Part shown: in pieces, positions 12,001 through 22,351 of the stretch
Layout: each line of letters opens with the position of its first letter
How positions within the stretch are numbered: the stretch's first letter is position 1
Assembly (NCBI GenBank): GCA_030549205.1
Contig: JAUKTV010000001.1
Location: 2,976,001-3,040,000, forward strand
Reading direction: 5' to 3'
Origin: Apiosordaria backusii
Taxonomy: Eukaryota > Ascomycota > Sordariomycetes > Sordariales > Lasiosphaeriaceae
Length of the DNA: 64,000 bases
The notes under the pieces: generated by a model
Told to the model about the DNA's origin: nothing
Seen by the model: only the letters and a program-made list of their open reading frames with translations
Databases searched by the model: none
Position numbers and translations under genes: made by a program

Positions 12001-14094
12001 AGTAGCGGTCGCGGTCCCGGTCCCGGTCACGATCTGTCGGTGCACCATAACGGCGATCACGCTCATGATCACGCTCCCGATCATACGGTCGACTGTCCCG
12101 ATACCGTTCATCCGATCTCGTCACATCTGACTTGGGTGGACGATCATAGTCGCGTCTGTGCAAAATTCCACATCATGTCAGCCACAACTACCTCCACAAC
12201 CTTATTTTCATCCGAGGTCGCAAAACAAAACACAGACAACCAAAGAGAAAACGACCAAAAAACCTTACCTATCATATCTCTCATCCCTCTTATCGTTTAC
12301 ATCAATCGTACTCCGCCTATTATTATCATCATAACGGCGGTGGCGCTCACGGTCATTATCGTCATCACGTCGTGGCCTCTCATCGCGGCTCTCATCGGAC
12401 CTCCTCTTCTCTTCCTTATTATTCATCACAGCCCCAGCAACAACCGCAGCCCCAATAGCACCAACAACAGCCGGAAGAGCAGCCGAGATGCTACTCTCCT
12501 TGTCTCTCTCTCTCTCCCTATCCCTGCGTTTCCTCGGACTGCCCGTGCTAATTTCGGCCTGATCCCTACGATGACCCTTCTCCTCCAGCACCTGAGGCGA
12601 AACAGGAATTCTCGGCCTCGGAGCTTGGATTTGCACTGGTGTGCCGATATTTGTTGCAGTGATAGGTCGATCATAACCATGTTGCTGCTGATGTCTCTGC
12701 CTCTGCGCCAAAGCCTCATTACTCGCGCTTCCAGGCAATGGAATCGGGTTCTCGACTGTCACTCTCTGAACCAGTGAGGGAGATTGATACTGAGACTGCA
12801 CTGGAGAAACATACTCGCCCGGTCTAAAACCACACGGAGTGTTGACATACCCTCGTAGGGAATTCACAGGCCCGAACATGGCCGGGTCAACGGCGCTTGG
12901 TTTGCGGTCTGGGGGACGGATAGCTTCTGATGGGCGTTCAGAGATGATTGTCGGGGCGATGCTACCGGCTCCGATTGCTGCACCCATAACACCCGCGGTG
13001 CCGGCTAAAGCGGTTAAGGGGGGGAGAACAGGGTCGGAAAAGCGAGGCATGGAACCGTAGGCGAGACCAGAGTCGGACTCGGAGCTGGGGGAGTCGGAAT
13101 CAGAGTCTGAGTCGGAGGCTGATTCCCATTCTTCGTCACTAGAGGAGGATTGAGATTTGTTGGGGCGAGAGGAGCCGATGCCGCGGGTACCACCGGAGTT
13201 TTGACGCTGGAAAGCAGAGACTGCCGCTGCGGTGGCCATCATACGGGAGGGACGGGATTTACCCTGGCGTTCGAGGTCGCGAATGTTTTCGGCACGGGCA
13301 AGGTCGGAGAGTTTCCGGCCGATGGCAATGATTTCCTCGTCAGTTTCGACGCGCTTGAGGACCGGGCGGCCATCAGGGCCAATCTCGGGTCCTTGCTGTG
13401 GATGGGGCTGACCATATTGATGGGGGAGAGGAGGGGGGTAGACTTGTCCGGGGTGGTGCGGATGACCATGTTGGCTGTGATGATGGGGAGAGTAGGGTCC
13501 TGGTGGTGCTGTGTATGCGCCGCTTACTTGGGAAAATGCCCCAGGGGTGTATGGCTGAGGATACGGCTGGTGTTGCTGGGGATATTGCGGCAGCTGTTGA
13601 TGCTGTGATACCGAAGGGCGATGCTCCTTCTCAAACGACGACCGCGACACATATCCCTTGCCATAGGCGAGATCGCTATCGACTGAAGAGGTCGAATAAT
13701 TCTTCCTCTTAAAGGAGCGGCGCTTCTTGACTTTCTTCACCGATGACAACGCGAAGAAGTTACGGATCCCAAATCGACTACGACGGGAGACATTCACCAA
13801 GGATGAAGACGTCGACGACGAGGCTGAAGTGGTGGAGTCGGCTCTGGATCGGTGGTATTGGTGCTGCGTCGGAGTATGGGTTTGGGACGATGACACGGCG
13901 GGGGTGATCGCGCGGTTGCCTCCCTCAGATCCGGACGGTAGTTGTTGTGGTATTAGGGGGGAGGGCTGGGCAGCGACGACACCGGTGGCGACAGCGGCAG
14001 CAGCGGCGAGCTGTTCTCTGGAATGCCGGCGCTCGGCGCGTCGCCGCCGGGAGCTCTCTGGGCTCCGGCGACGGGCTGTCGGCTCTCGCATCAT
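1..14094 (-). CDS. lah: Giant leashin / involucrin-repeat family protein (3' end off window)
   Basis: Four exons fit in frame: 14094-12269, 12155-541, 470-267 and 205-1, with introns of 113, 70 and 61 nt. They encode at least 4616 residues and the frame is still open at the left edge. The N-terminus is Arg/Ser-rich with a basic segment (about residues 105-150). A charged coiled coil follows (about 716-820). About 59 degenerate copies of LPALPES-x-P-x-SPV span roughly residues 2015-3480. The C-terminal part has several poly-Lys blocks (KKSKKKKKK type). This architecture and size match fungal 'involucrin repeat' proteins, which include leashin. Known for leashin (Neurospora LAH-1/LAH-2, Aspergillus Lah): it tethers Woronin bodies to the cortex or septal pore, with N-terminal sequences binding the organelle protein WSC. 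The function here is inferred from architecture, not alignment; another giant low-complexity scaffold is possible. Start chosen as the first ATG of the long upstream exon. Confidence 0.7.
3500..7950 (-). repeat. Coding tandem repeat, LPALPES-x-P-x-SPV unit
   Basis: Inside the giant gene a degenerate unit of roughly 20-30 codons recurs about 59 times by eye. Its core is (D/E)LPALPES followed after one to three residues by SPV or SPI. The spacer between cores varies in length and sequence, so copies are related but not identical. Almost every copy carries a Ser-Pro or Thr-Pro dipeptide, the target of proline-directed kinases. A looser version is already seen near 8700-8800. Confidence 0.9.
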
Positions 14095-15642
14095 TTTGGC
14101 GAAAGCTCAAGAAACAACCTGTCGTCCAAAATTTCCTTCACGGTCCATTCATTTGTAGTGGGCTGTTTTTGCTGTGTTTATTTCACGCGATAAGGGGTAT
14201 TCGATTTCAGAAAACAGATTTGCGCCTTGGTATTATTTTCGGATATACCCAAGAATGGATCGCGACAACTGGTTTTCAAAAATCAAGAATAAGAAACGAA
14301 AGACTGTGGAAAGGATGGGATGGATGATGGAGGTTGAGGTTGTGTGTTGTTGTTTGGAGATCTGAGATGGATTGTTCCATCCGAACCATCAATCAATCAA
14401 GAGGCTGGGGGTCGCAGCTAACCCAGCTCTGGAGCTGCCCGAACCCTGGACTCCTCCCTCTGGGACCAGGGTGTGAGAGCTCCCCTCACCACAGAGTGGA
14501 GCAAAAAGAGAGAAAGAAGTTGTCAGTGCTTGGCCCTTGGCCTTGTGGAGACGACCTGCTGGGCAACAATCAAACAAGCGCCCGCGGCTGACCCTTCCCT
14601 AGCGTTTTTACCCCACGGACCACCCTCCTGCTTTTTTCCTGCGACGACTTCAGCTGACATTGGGACGACGGCCAATGATTGGGCAAGATACACATTCAAC
14701 CTGCAGGTCACGACCCAGTCACCAACACCAGCCCGGATCAGTCAGCCAGGAATACCCGGCCGTATTTTTTGAACGGGAAGGTAACGAAGGTAAGGTAACG
14801 AGGGGCGTTCGTTGGGTTTCACAGGGCAGCATTTCTCATTTTGTTTGGTTTCTGTCTTTTTCGAATGATGATACCCGATTTGAGAGACATTGTCACCAAG
14901 CATCAGTCATCAGAAAAGTTGTAGGTATGTCTTGCCAGCTTCCGATGGTTTCTCCCTTCTTGAACCCTCTTCTTCACCGCTTGTATTGTGTATGGGTACA
15001 AAACTGAGTTGGTACATCTGTACGCGGCCCCTCTTTCTCGCCCTGCAGCTACTTTTGACTTACCGCAGAGCTATGGATACCCATCGCCGATAGGATCTCC
15101 CGTCAGAAAGCGAGGGCGGGAGGGGAGGACCCTTCGATTTCCACGTGTCGCACACTGTGTCGCTGAAGGCAAAAATTGGGTTGCCTCTTTTTTCGCTTGT
15201 CAGTGCTTGTCAGCGACTCGACACGTTGGGAATGACCTATTATGCCGCAATGCTATGTCGATCACTTGGTGCATTTTGCCTCTCCATGATGGCCTTGGGT
15301 GCCTTTTGCTATACGATTGGTATGTTGGGAGATGTCGTGCGTTTGCCGGAGATGCAATCAGTGTTTGGGACAAACACAACTGCAGTGTTTTGTTGGATGT
15401 GCATTGGTCACGTCAGTGGATCATTACATACCCGAGTTTTGTTCGCCTTGGAAGTGTTAACTGGTATCGAATTGATTTCCCGAGTGCTGGGCACTGCCAT
15501 ATGCAAAAAAGATGGTTGATTCGAGGTAAGGAAAAGCCAATCTATGTTTGTATGTATGTGTAGTCCCCTTATATAACCCCCACATGTGCATTCCCATAGG
15601 TATGTATGTATAAACTTCCCAATCACTATATATATCCCAGAT
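14095..15642. other. Intergenic: promoter/5' leader of the giant gene and 3' flank of the GH7 gene
   Basis: No coding region is supported. The short open frames here show no recognisable domain and no splice-linked continuation. The part next to 14094 should hold the promoter and leader of the giant gene, and the part next to 15642 the 3' UTR of the cellulase gene. I see no repeat or RNA gene. Confidence 0.5.
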
Positions 15643-17287
15643 CTAGTTGGCAGTGAAAGTTGAGTTAATAGCTCCAAACTTGATGTTGGAGTAAATGACA
15701 TAGGCATCAGGATGAGCGGCCTCAATCGTCTCAGGCACACCATCAGCCGGGTCGCAACGACCACGAGCAACACCTGGCTTCTCCGGGTCGGCGTCGTTGG
15801 GGAAGATGCTGTCAAGCCAGTTCATGTTGACGGCACTAAGTTGTTGACAAATCGTTAGCATTTCCCTTCACAACATCATCAAAGGTGGGCAAGGGGGCAG
15901 GTGACATACTGATCATCCCAAATACTCAACACCAGCACCATCTTGGTCAAGCTCTTCCCCATGGCCGCCATGCCGCCGAGCTGGCCGTAATAGTTGTTAT
16001 CCCCAAACGCCGTCTTTTGCTGCTCGCAAAACTGCTCGCTAATGAAGTTGGTAGCATCCACACCGGCGACTTCGGTTTGCGAGTTGGGGATGACTACCCC
16101 GTCCTGGACGTAGTACCGGTGGATGGACTTGAGGTTGCCCGTGTCGGTGCCGTCGTCGGTGATGAACTGGGTGACGATGGTGAATGGCTTGGTGGTGTCG
16201 ACTGTTTTTGATGGGCCGTAGAATTCCTTGTTGCCGAGGCGGAAGGCGTTGAAGTCGCAGCCGTCTGGATAACGGAGGCGTGTTAGTATGGGGATGGGAA
16301 AAGGGTAATGTAGTTAAGGGGGGAAAGGGGTAGGTAAGGTGAAAGGGCCCTACCTTTGTCACAGATGGAGTTGTATCTATCGCTTCCGGCACCACAATCA
16401 ACACCCTCGCAGCGGGTTTGCTCGTTGACGGAGCAGACGTGAGGAGTATACGCCGTGGCATCGGAGTTGGCTTCCCAGATATCCATCTCTGCGCAGCAGA
16501 TGCCGTATTTGCCTGTGCCCGAGTTGCCGCCGTCGCCGCCCCAGCCTTCGACGTTGGCCTTTATTATTGTCTTGGTTAGCTCTCGGTGTTAGAGATAAAG
16601 GGGGAGGGGGGGACACTCACCTCTCCGTTGATGAACTTGATATCCTGTGGGCACTGGGAATCGCAGTACCCGGTGCCATATTTGGCACCGGCAGCGTTGC
16701 CGTCAAAGGCGCTCAATCCACCGTCCTCGTGCATCTCGCTGAAGTAGACCGCTCCGTTCAGCCCGCAAGGGAGCTTGGAGACGTCAACGTCGAAGGTGAA
16801 CTCCTTGTTCAAGAGGTTGAACATCTTGTACTTGTCCGGGGTCGCCATGAGGTAGACTCTGGAGCCGACGTTCTGCCCGTTGCCGTTCTTGGTCACGAAC
16901 TGAAGCTTCAGAGCTCCGGAGGAAGGGGTGGTGATGCCGTAGGTGCCGCTGTAGTCTGCACCGTCGATGGCGCAGTTCTTTGCGCAGGTTGCTCCATCTG
17001 GGCAGGCGGTTGCGTTCCATTCGCTGCCGGTGTAGCAGTTGGTGTATCCGTCTGTGACGTGTGTCCACCGCCAGTTGGACTGTTTGGGGTGTTAGATATC
17101 AGGTTGAAGAAGGGTCACCTTAGGGAAAACTCACGTCGAGGACCACCTCGGTGCTCTCCTTTGTGCATGACCCAGGCGCTGTGCACACCTCGATGGGCAT
17201 AGATGGGTGCTTCTCAGCTGTATAAGTGCCAATCTGCTGGCCAAGCACGAGGCTGGCAAAGGTGAGGAAGGCTGCTGATCGGTACAT
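15643..17287 (-). CDS. Secreted GH7 cellulase (cellobiohydrolase type, no CBM)
   Basis: Five exons (17287-17135, 17079-16621, 16558-16354, 16264-15910, 15835-15643) join in frame to 454 residues. All four introns (55, 62, 89 and 74 nt) have GT-AG ends. A signal peptide of about 17 residues is followed by QQIGTYTAEKHPSM, the usual mature start of GH7 cellobiohydrolases, with Gln likely cyclised. The catalytic motif EMDIWEAN supplies the nucleophile Glu, the assisting Asp and the acid/base Glu. AGAKYGTGYCDSQCP and the many Cys are family landmarks. The enzyme should cleave cellulose chains outside the cell, releasing cellobiose. It ends soon after the catalytic domain at NSTFTAN, so it lacks the Ser/Thr linker and CBM1 of two-domain relatives. 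Endoglucanase activity is less likely but cannot be excluded without modelling the loops. Confidence 0.95.
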
Positions 17288-17367
17288 GTTGTCTGTGAAG
17301 GTTGAAAGAAGACGGTGAATGCGGTGCTTCATTCCAAGAACCGTCCTATAACTTCAGAACATCCGCC

Positions 17368-17375
17368 CTCTTATA
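17368..17375 (-). promoter_or_regulatory. Candidate TATA box of the GH7 gene
   Basis: TATAAGAG on the minus strand lies about 80 nt upstream of the GH7 start codon, a usual distance for a strongly expressed secreted enzyme gene. Sequence match only. Confidence 0.4.
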
Positions 17376-17426
17376 CATTCTGCTGTCCATGATGTTGGAC
17401 ACATCTGGTTTGTTGTCCCGGTCGAC

Positions 17427-17588
17427 TTAGCCAAGTTCGTCACGGAGGAAGCCAAAATGCCTCGAGGTGGCAGGATATTCCCTTGTGATCTTTTCCCGTC
17501 GTCGCTTGCAAGTACCATCATGCCAACTGACCAAGAGATGGAGCAACGACCCCAGCATAAGGGTGTTGATCAATTCTCCAGCGGCTAA
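17427..17588. promoter_or_regulatory. Candidate Xyr1/XlnR sites (GGCTAA pair) and Cre1 site upstream of GH7
   Basis: GGCTAA occurs on the minus strand at 17427-17432 and on the plus strand at 17583-17588. This is the core bound by Xyr1/XlnR activators of cellulase genes. Between them CTGGGG (minus strand, 17550-17555) fits the SYGGRG consensus of the carbon repressor Cre1; CCGGGG at 17913-17918 is a second match. These are short motifs expected fairly often by chance, so the case rests on their position 140-300 nt upstream of a cellulase gene. Confidence 0.35.
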
Positions 17589-17599
17589 CAATCCCATAC

Positions 17600-19201
17600 C
17601 GCGTCGTAAGCCTCGGGCTCGCTTACCACAACCCCACGAACCATTCACCCCATTCCAACCAAACCGTTTCCCTCAATGCGGGACGATCTCCCGGATCTCA
17701 GGATCTCAAGCAAACCCCTATTCAGGTTATCGCCGAGAAGCATTGACGTCGATCGTTGATCGGCGGGTTTGGATGATACCCTATCTCGTACAAGCACGAC
17801 AAGCTTCGGACAAGAAAACACAAGCATTCACGGCATTGAGGCTCTGATTAGAGGGTTAATATAGGCAGAAATGCCAATCCCGGGCATGCGCGGCCGGTGT
17901 GCCGGTTAAGATCCGGGGCGGAATGCAGATGATGCGCGCGAATAACATGAAACAAGACCCAACCCAACCGGGCGGAACCAGTCGGTGCGGCTCCTTCTTG
18001 GCCCAGAATTGGAAGGTGTATAGAACATGGGCATTTCCGGTATGTCCGTCAAGTCAGCCGTGTTATCGTCGTCATGGCTGGTCAGGGTGAGCGAGATGCG
18101 ATGAGACGGGTTTCCATGTGGTTCGAGTGATTGAATGAGAAGGTCTATTAGCCTTGTGCCGTCTACAAATCCACTCATAAGAGGCAAAGTTCTAACTATA
18201 CCGGCCTGTTTAAGAACAAAGACAAGGATGAGGTCCGACTGTGGTCAAATGGCCCGAAATATTATGTTATTGTGATAAGAGTCTGATATTTGATGAGTGA
18301 ATAACCGAAGTGGGCATGAAAAGATTGGAAGATGTAAAATATAGAGTTTGTTGCTTAATCAAGCAAAACCTTCGAACAGAGCAGAGCCCTAGAACAGAGA
18401 AGATACCGACCGTGAAAAAAATATGAAGCACCTCAAAACAAATGATCGCAGTTGTTAGGTAACGTGGAATTCTAAAGCGTATTGCATAAACTTTGGCGGC
18501 TGGGGGTCAGTCAAAATAGAAGTCGCGACTGCCAATTCATGACACCTGCTCCTTCCAGGTTTTCATCAAGAGAGGTGTACTCATCTCAGCTGCTCCGCTG
18601 GAAGGAGTGAAGGGAACAGAGTCTGTAAACCTTGGTCAAGCGTTGTATTCCAGCTGATCCATATTAAGTCATGTTGGCTGCCTCGCCTGGTCTCGTTCAT
18701 CTCATGGAAGTCATCATAGCTATCATCCTTCCTGAATCATCACTTCAATCACCTCCCAGGAGACAAGTGACACGGCATCTCTGCCATCAACTACACCTCA
18801 TGTGTTTGAGCTGACTTGTTCGCTTACATTTCCATTGAGGTGACCCATCCAGAGGCCACAAAATTAAATAAAACAATCAATATTACAGATGCATTTACAG
18901 GATTCTAACATGCGAGTAGTGACAATCAAGGCTTTAGACTTGTCAAGTTATCTCGAGGTAATCGCCTGTGTATGTTCTCTACCTCTTGGTTGATTGTACT
19001 AAGCAAAAGCTTGTCGTGTTCCATGCTGGAAGGTCGGTGCTAACAAGCGGGCAGAGGAAGTCGCTCAAGTTGAAGATAGCTCTAGCCAGTTGTCGACTCA
19101 GTCTCAATCTCAAGGTCGATGGACTGTACCTAAAGCTACCTAGAGAGTACTTGTATTAGTTCCAGCACACAGCTTCCAACAGCAGTCCCAGGCCCATCCA
19201 A
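17600..19201. other. Gene-poor region upstream of the GH7 gene
   Basis: No supported gene. The proximal part probably belongs to the GH7 promoter. A 10-bp perfect inverted repeat (18549-18558 with 18598-18607, CTCCTTCCAG / CTGGAAGGAG) could form a hairpin with a 39-nt loop. From about 18200 the sequence becomes AT-richer, with no domain visible in any frame. Confidence 0.4.
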
Positions 19202-19367
19202 GGCCTTGTGGCTAAGTGGTAAAGCTGCTGCCCCAACCCCGGGGCTCACCGAGAGCCCCTCTTTCGTTCGACTCGAAGCAAAACCTTAGGGTTTTCGTAG
19301 CCGGCCACCTCCCTCCAGCTGTGAGGGGGTTGGCCGGTGAGCTCGTATTTTTTCTTATTTGTTTTTT
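19202..19367 (+). repeat. tRNA-derived SINE-like element (or tRNA pseudogene with tail)
   Basis: The 5' part resembles a tRNA. A pol III A box (TGGCTAAGTGG, 19209-19219) and a B box (GTTCGACTC, 19266-19274) are 46 nt apart. The T stem pairs perfectly (19262-19266 with 19274-19278). Acceptor-like arms GGCCTTG (19202-19208) and CAAAACC (19279-19285) pair except for two C-A mismatches. The anticodon arm is irregular, so a working tRNA is unlikely. A variable-arm-like hairpin (GGGGCTC/GAGAGCCCC, 19241-19259) lies before the B box. After the head come two more inverted repeats: AAAACC/GGTTTT (19280-19295) and a long one anchored by CCGGCCA/TGGCCGG (19301-19337). Two T6 runs (19348-19353, 19362-19367) would serve as pol III terminators. 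A tRNA head plus unrelated tail is the SINE layout. Copy number cannot be judged from one window. Confidence 0.5.
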
Positions 19368-22351
19368 CCCCCTCTGTTTTACATATGTGTTATAAGCTAT
19401 ATTTATTGTGCTCTTCCACCGCTTTTAATTTATTCTTCTTGCTGTGCTGTTTTACAAGATGTTAGGAATTCGATATCGAGGCTTTGACCTCAAGATAGAT
19501 AGCAATGTGTCGACTTCGCGACTGACAATATACGAAGGGAGCCGAAGAAGCAAACGACTTGGATCACATCTCACTTGTTTTGTGATCAAACCCTCCTTTG
19601 TCAACTAGGTAGTTTTTTTGACAGTTCGAAGATGCTGAAGCGACTTTTTACTGAAGGCTTGTCAACTTACGCGAATAACCGGAATCCGAAATACGAACAT
19701 CATTACCTAGGCAGGGAGATAACTGTTTATAGCCACGACAAATATCTACTCTCCGAAACCTGTAGCCTATGATGTGGCTGATTACAATTCTGTAACGACC
19801 TTAATCCTTCGCTTCTTAGGGCCACTTCAAAGTGGCCCAGCGGCACGATCAAGATCAGTCACACAGAATAGTGGAGATGAGCAAATGCCGGTTAGAGGAT
19901 TTGAGTGTCACCGATGGCCGGATAAGCAGCATAAATCACCTGTCCATCTCTCGGAAAATAGGACGTGCTCGATGTATGCAGCCAGATATGTTGACCTTTG
20001 TTTGCTGCACCCCAGACCTAACTTGAATGTACATCTTAGTCTCGAAATACATTGTTTGAACAAACTCTGGATTCATTTTCCAAATCCAGCACTGGTGAAA
20101 GTATTCTGAGAATAGACTTGAGATTTTTTTCGGGCGTCTCAAGCAGGGGATAGCGAGGTTGAAACAAGAGTTACACAAGCAAGCAGTCAAGCCACCGCCG
20201 GAGGAGGCTTGTTTCGTGGAGAACTACCCATACACCAGGGTTCTTAGAGGATAGAGGTGTCGAGGCTGATAAACAAGTTGGCCCTCTTGCCAGGGTTGAT
20301 CTCATCTGTTCGTATCAGCGACTACCGGGCCGTACGGTTAATAATCCTCCCCCTCATGTTCCTGAAGGAAGGAAATACCTCCTGCGGCATGGTCCGTCGT
20401 TGCGGAGGTGCAGGGCCGGGACTGACGCCATGGGTCCGAACGGGCGGCACCTAAGGAAAAAAGCGAGGGTCAACGCCACGAGGCTGTGCAGGCCCTATGG
20501 GAGCTTGGCAAACCAGCGATAACACTCAATAATGCTGAAAACTGGGCGTTGCTGTCAGCGGTTGTTATGCCGATATCAAGAAGCCTAAAAGTGTGGAGAT
20601 TGTCAACAGTAAGCAGACAATGGCTTTGTTGATGCAGTTAGTCCGTGAGGATGTTGGGTGGAGGACCACAGCAGAGTTCATCTGAAGGGAGGAGATCGAT
20701 TACCGGCCGGGGCTTTGACAGATCCACTTGACGGCCCTGTGGAGACAGTTTCCTTGCATGATCGGCACGCTAGCACTGACAAGCACTTGACGGGTTGTTG
20801 CCGAGAATCTTGAGATTCTTAAAAATCAACAGATGCTGTGTCACTTGACATACAAATTGATGGGATGAGTTGTTTCAATGAAACGGCACCGAACTGGCGA
20901 GTTTGAAACTAGAGATTTCTGACGTTACTTTTAAAATGCCTTGCCCTCTCCTTTCCTGCATTCTATGCCACGTTCAAGGTGGCTGTGGCAGTGCGCCTAC
21001 CGCTGCCGTGCAGTGGATGCCTTGTCGATAGCGCGGAAGGTGGGGTGGAGACGAGCTTCCCGATCGAGCCTCACCACAGCAGAAAACCTAACGCGGGGTT
21101 GAAGGTATTCTGCCTCTTGGTTCTGCCAATTCCGCCCATCGGCAAGGGAGGCGCACTGCCTCCTGCAGTCTGCGAATCACAGCATTCCCTACGATGCCAC
21201 ACCGCGACATGCTCGAATCGTATTGATGAGCGATATTGATGATTCTCATCGTTGTCTTGGGCACTGCTTGTTGCACACCTTGCTACCCCACCAAACGACT
21301 ATGTGAACAGCACAAGCATCATTGCCAGGGGTCCTCCCAAGCCAAGTCATTGGGCGAAGAAGAACTGTCGGTACCTCGACCATCTCATCATCGACCGTCT
21401 CACCTTACTTTGTCGCCGCATTTTCACGGGCCCTGACACCGGCCGAGTCTGCCACCCCAAGAGGCGGAACAGTCGGCGTTCTCTCCTTGCCTGTGCTGTG
21501 GCTTGACTGTGGATGACAGACGCCAATTCATCCATGCTGTACCCCTCTCCTGCTTTCAATATCGTGTCTGAGTAGCCACGCTGAATTCTGGAACCTCGAT
21601 CCTCTTTTCATCATTTTTTGATGTTACAATCATTTTCTGCAGGTTGCCCACCCATGGACGCAGCTGGCTGATCTATTCGGTCTATCACTATCGATCTTGC
21701 CTTATCCATACCTTACTTCTCGGCTGCCTCCCGCCTGGCTGTTCAGCTTTCATTTCTGCACAACAACAATCTTGTTGTACCCTCATATTTGATGTTTTCT
21801 ATCGAGAATTGATTCTCGAGATTTTGACCGTTGGTGCTTTTGTATTTTCCCCCTCTTGTCCCGCCCACAAGCACTTTAAGCACTTGGCTCAGTCCAGGCT
21901 CGGAACCGCAGCCGTCGCCCTGCGCCTCGCCCCCAATTATCACCCCTGTCGGCGGGCCACTGGCCCAAGGAACAGGTGCGGCGTGCCTCATCTTGCAGTG
22001 CGCGCGCCAGCGACAGCAACGCTTCGTCTCTTCTCTTTCAAACCTTTCGCCCTCAACTCGACGATCACTTGATTTCTCCTGAACCGCACTCCTGCTGCTG
22101 CTGCGACCTTCCAGATCATTCCCAAGCGGAAACCGGACCGTGGCTGGCGCATTCGTAACTGGTAGACAGTGACACCCGACACAACACTCCCATTGCGCAG
22201 CCGCACGACCATGTATCCCGCCTAGGTCTTTGACTCCCCGCGACCAAGAGATCGGGAGCTCCACCGGCTCTCCCCCTTCATAGTCAAGACATCCCCCGAC
22301 TCTCATCATATAATATACCACCCTGGGCTTCCCTGCCCTCCGCCCGCAAAT
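19368..22351. other. Gene-poor region and promoter/leader of the zinc-finger gene
   Basis: No intact gene is supported. Around 20475-20690 two short open stretches in different frames (one containing ELGKPAITLNNAENWALL, the next MALLMQLVREDVGW) abut and may be a frameshifted remnant of an ankyrin-like coding region; this is weak. The last 700 nt before 22352 are pyrimidine-rich and probably form the promoter and a long 5' leader with small upstream frames. Confidence 0.35.
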
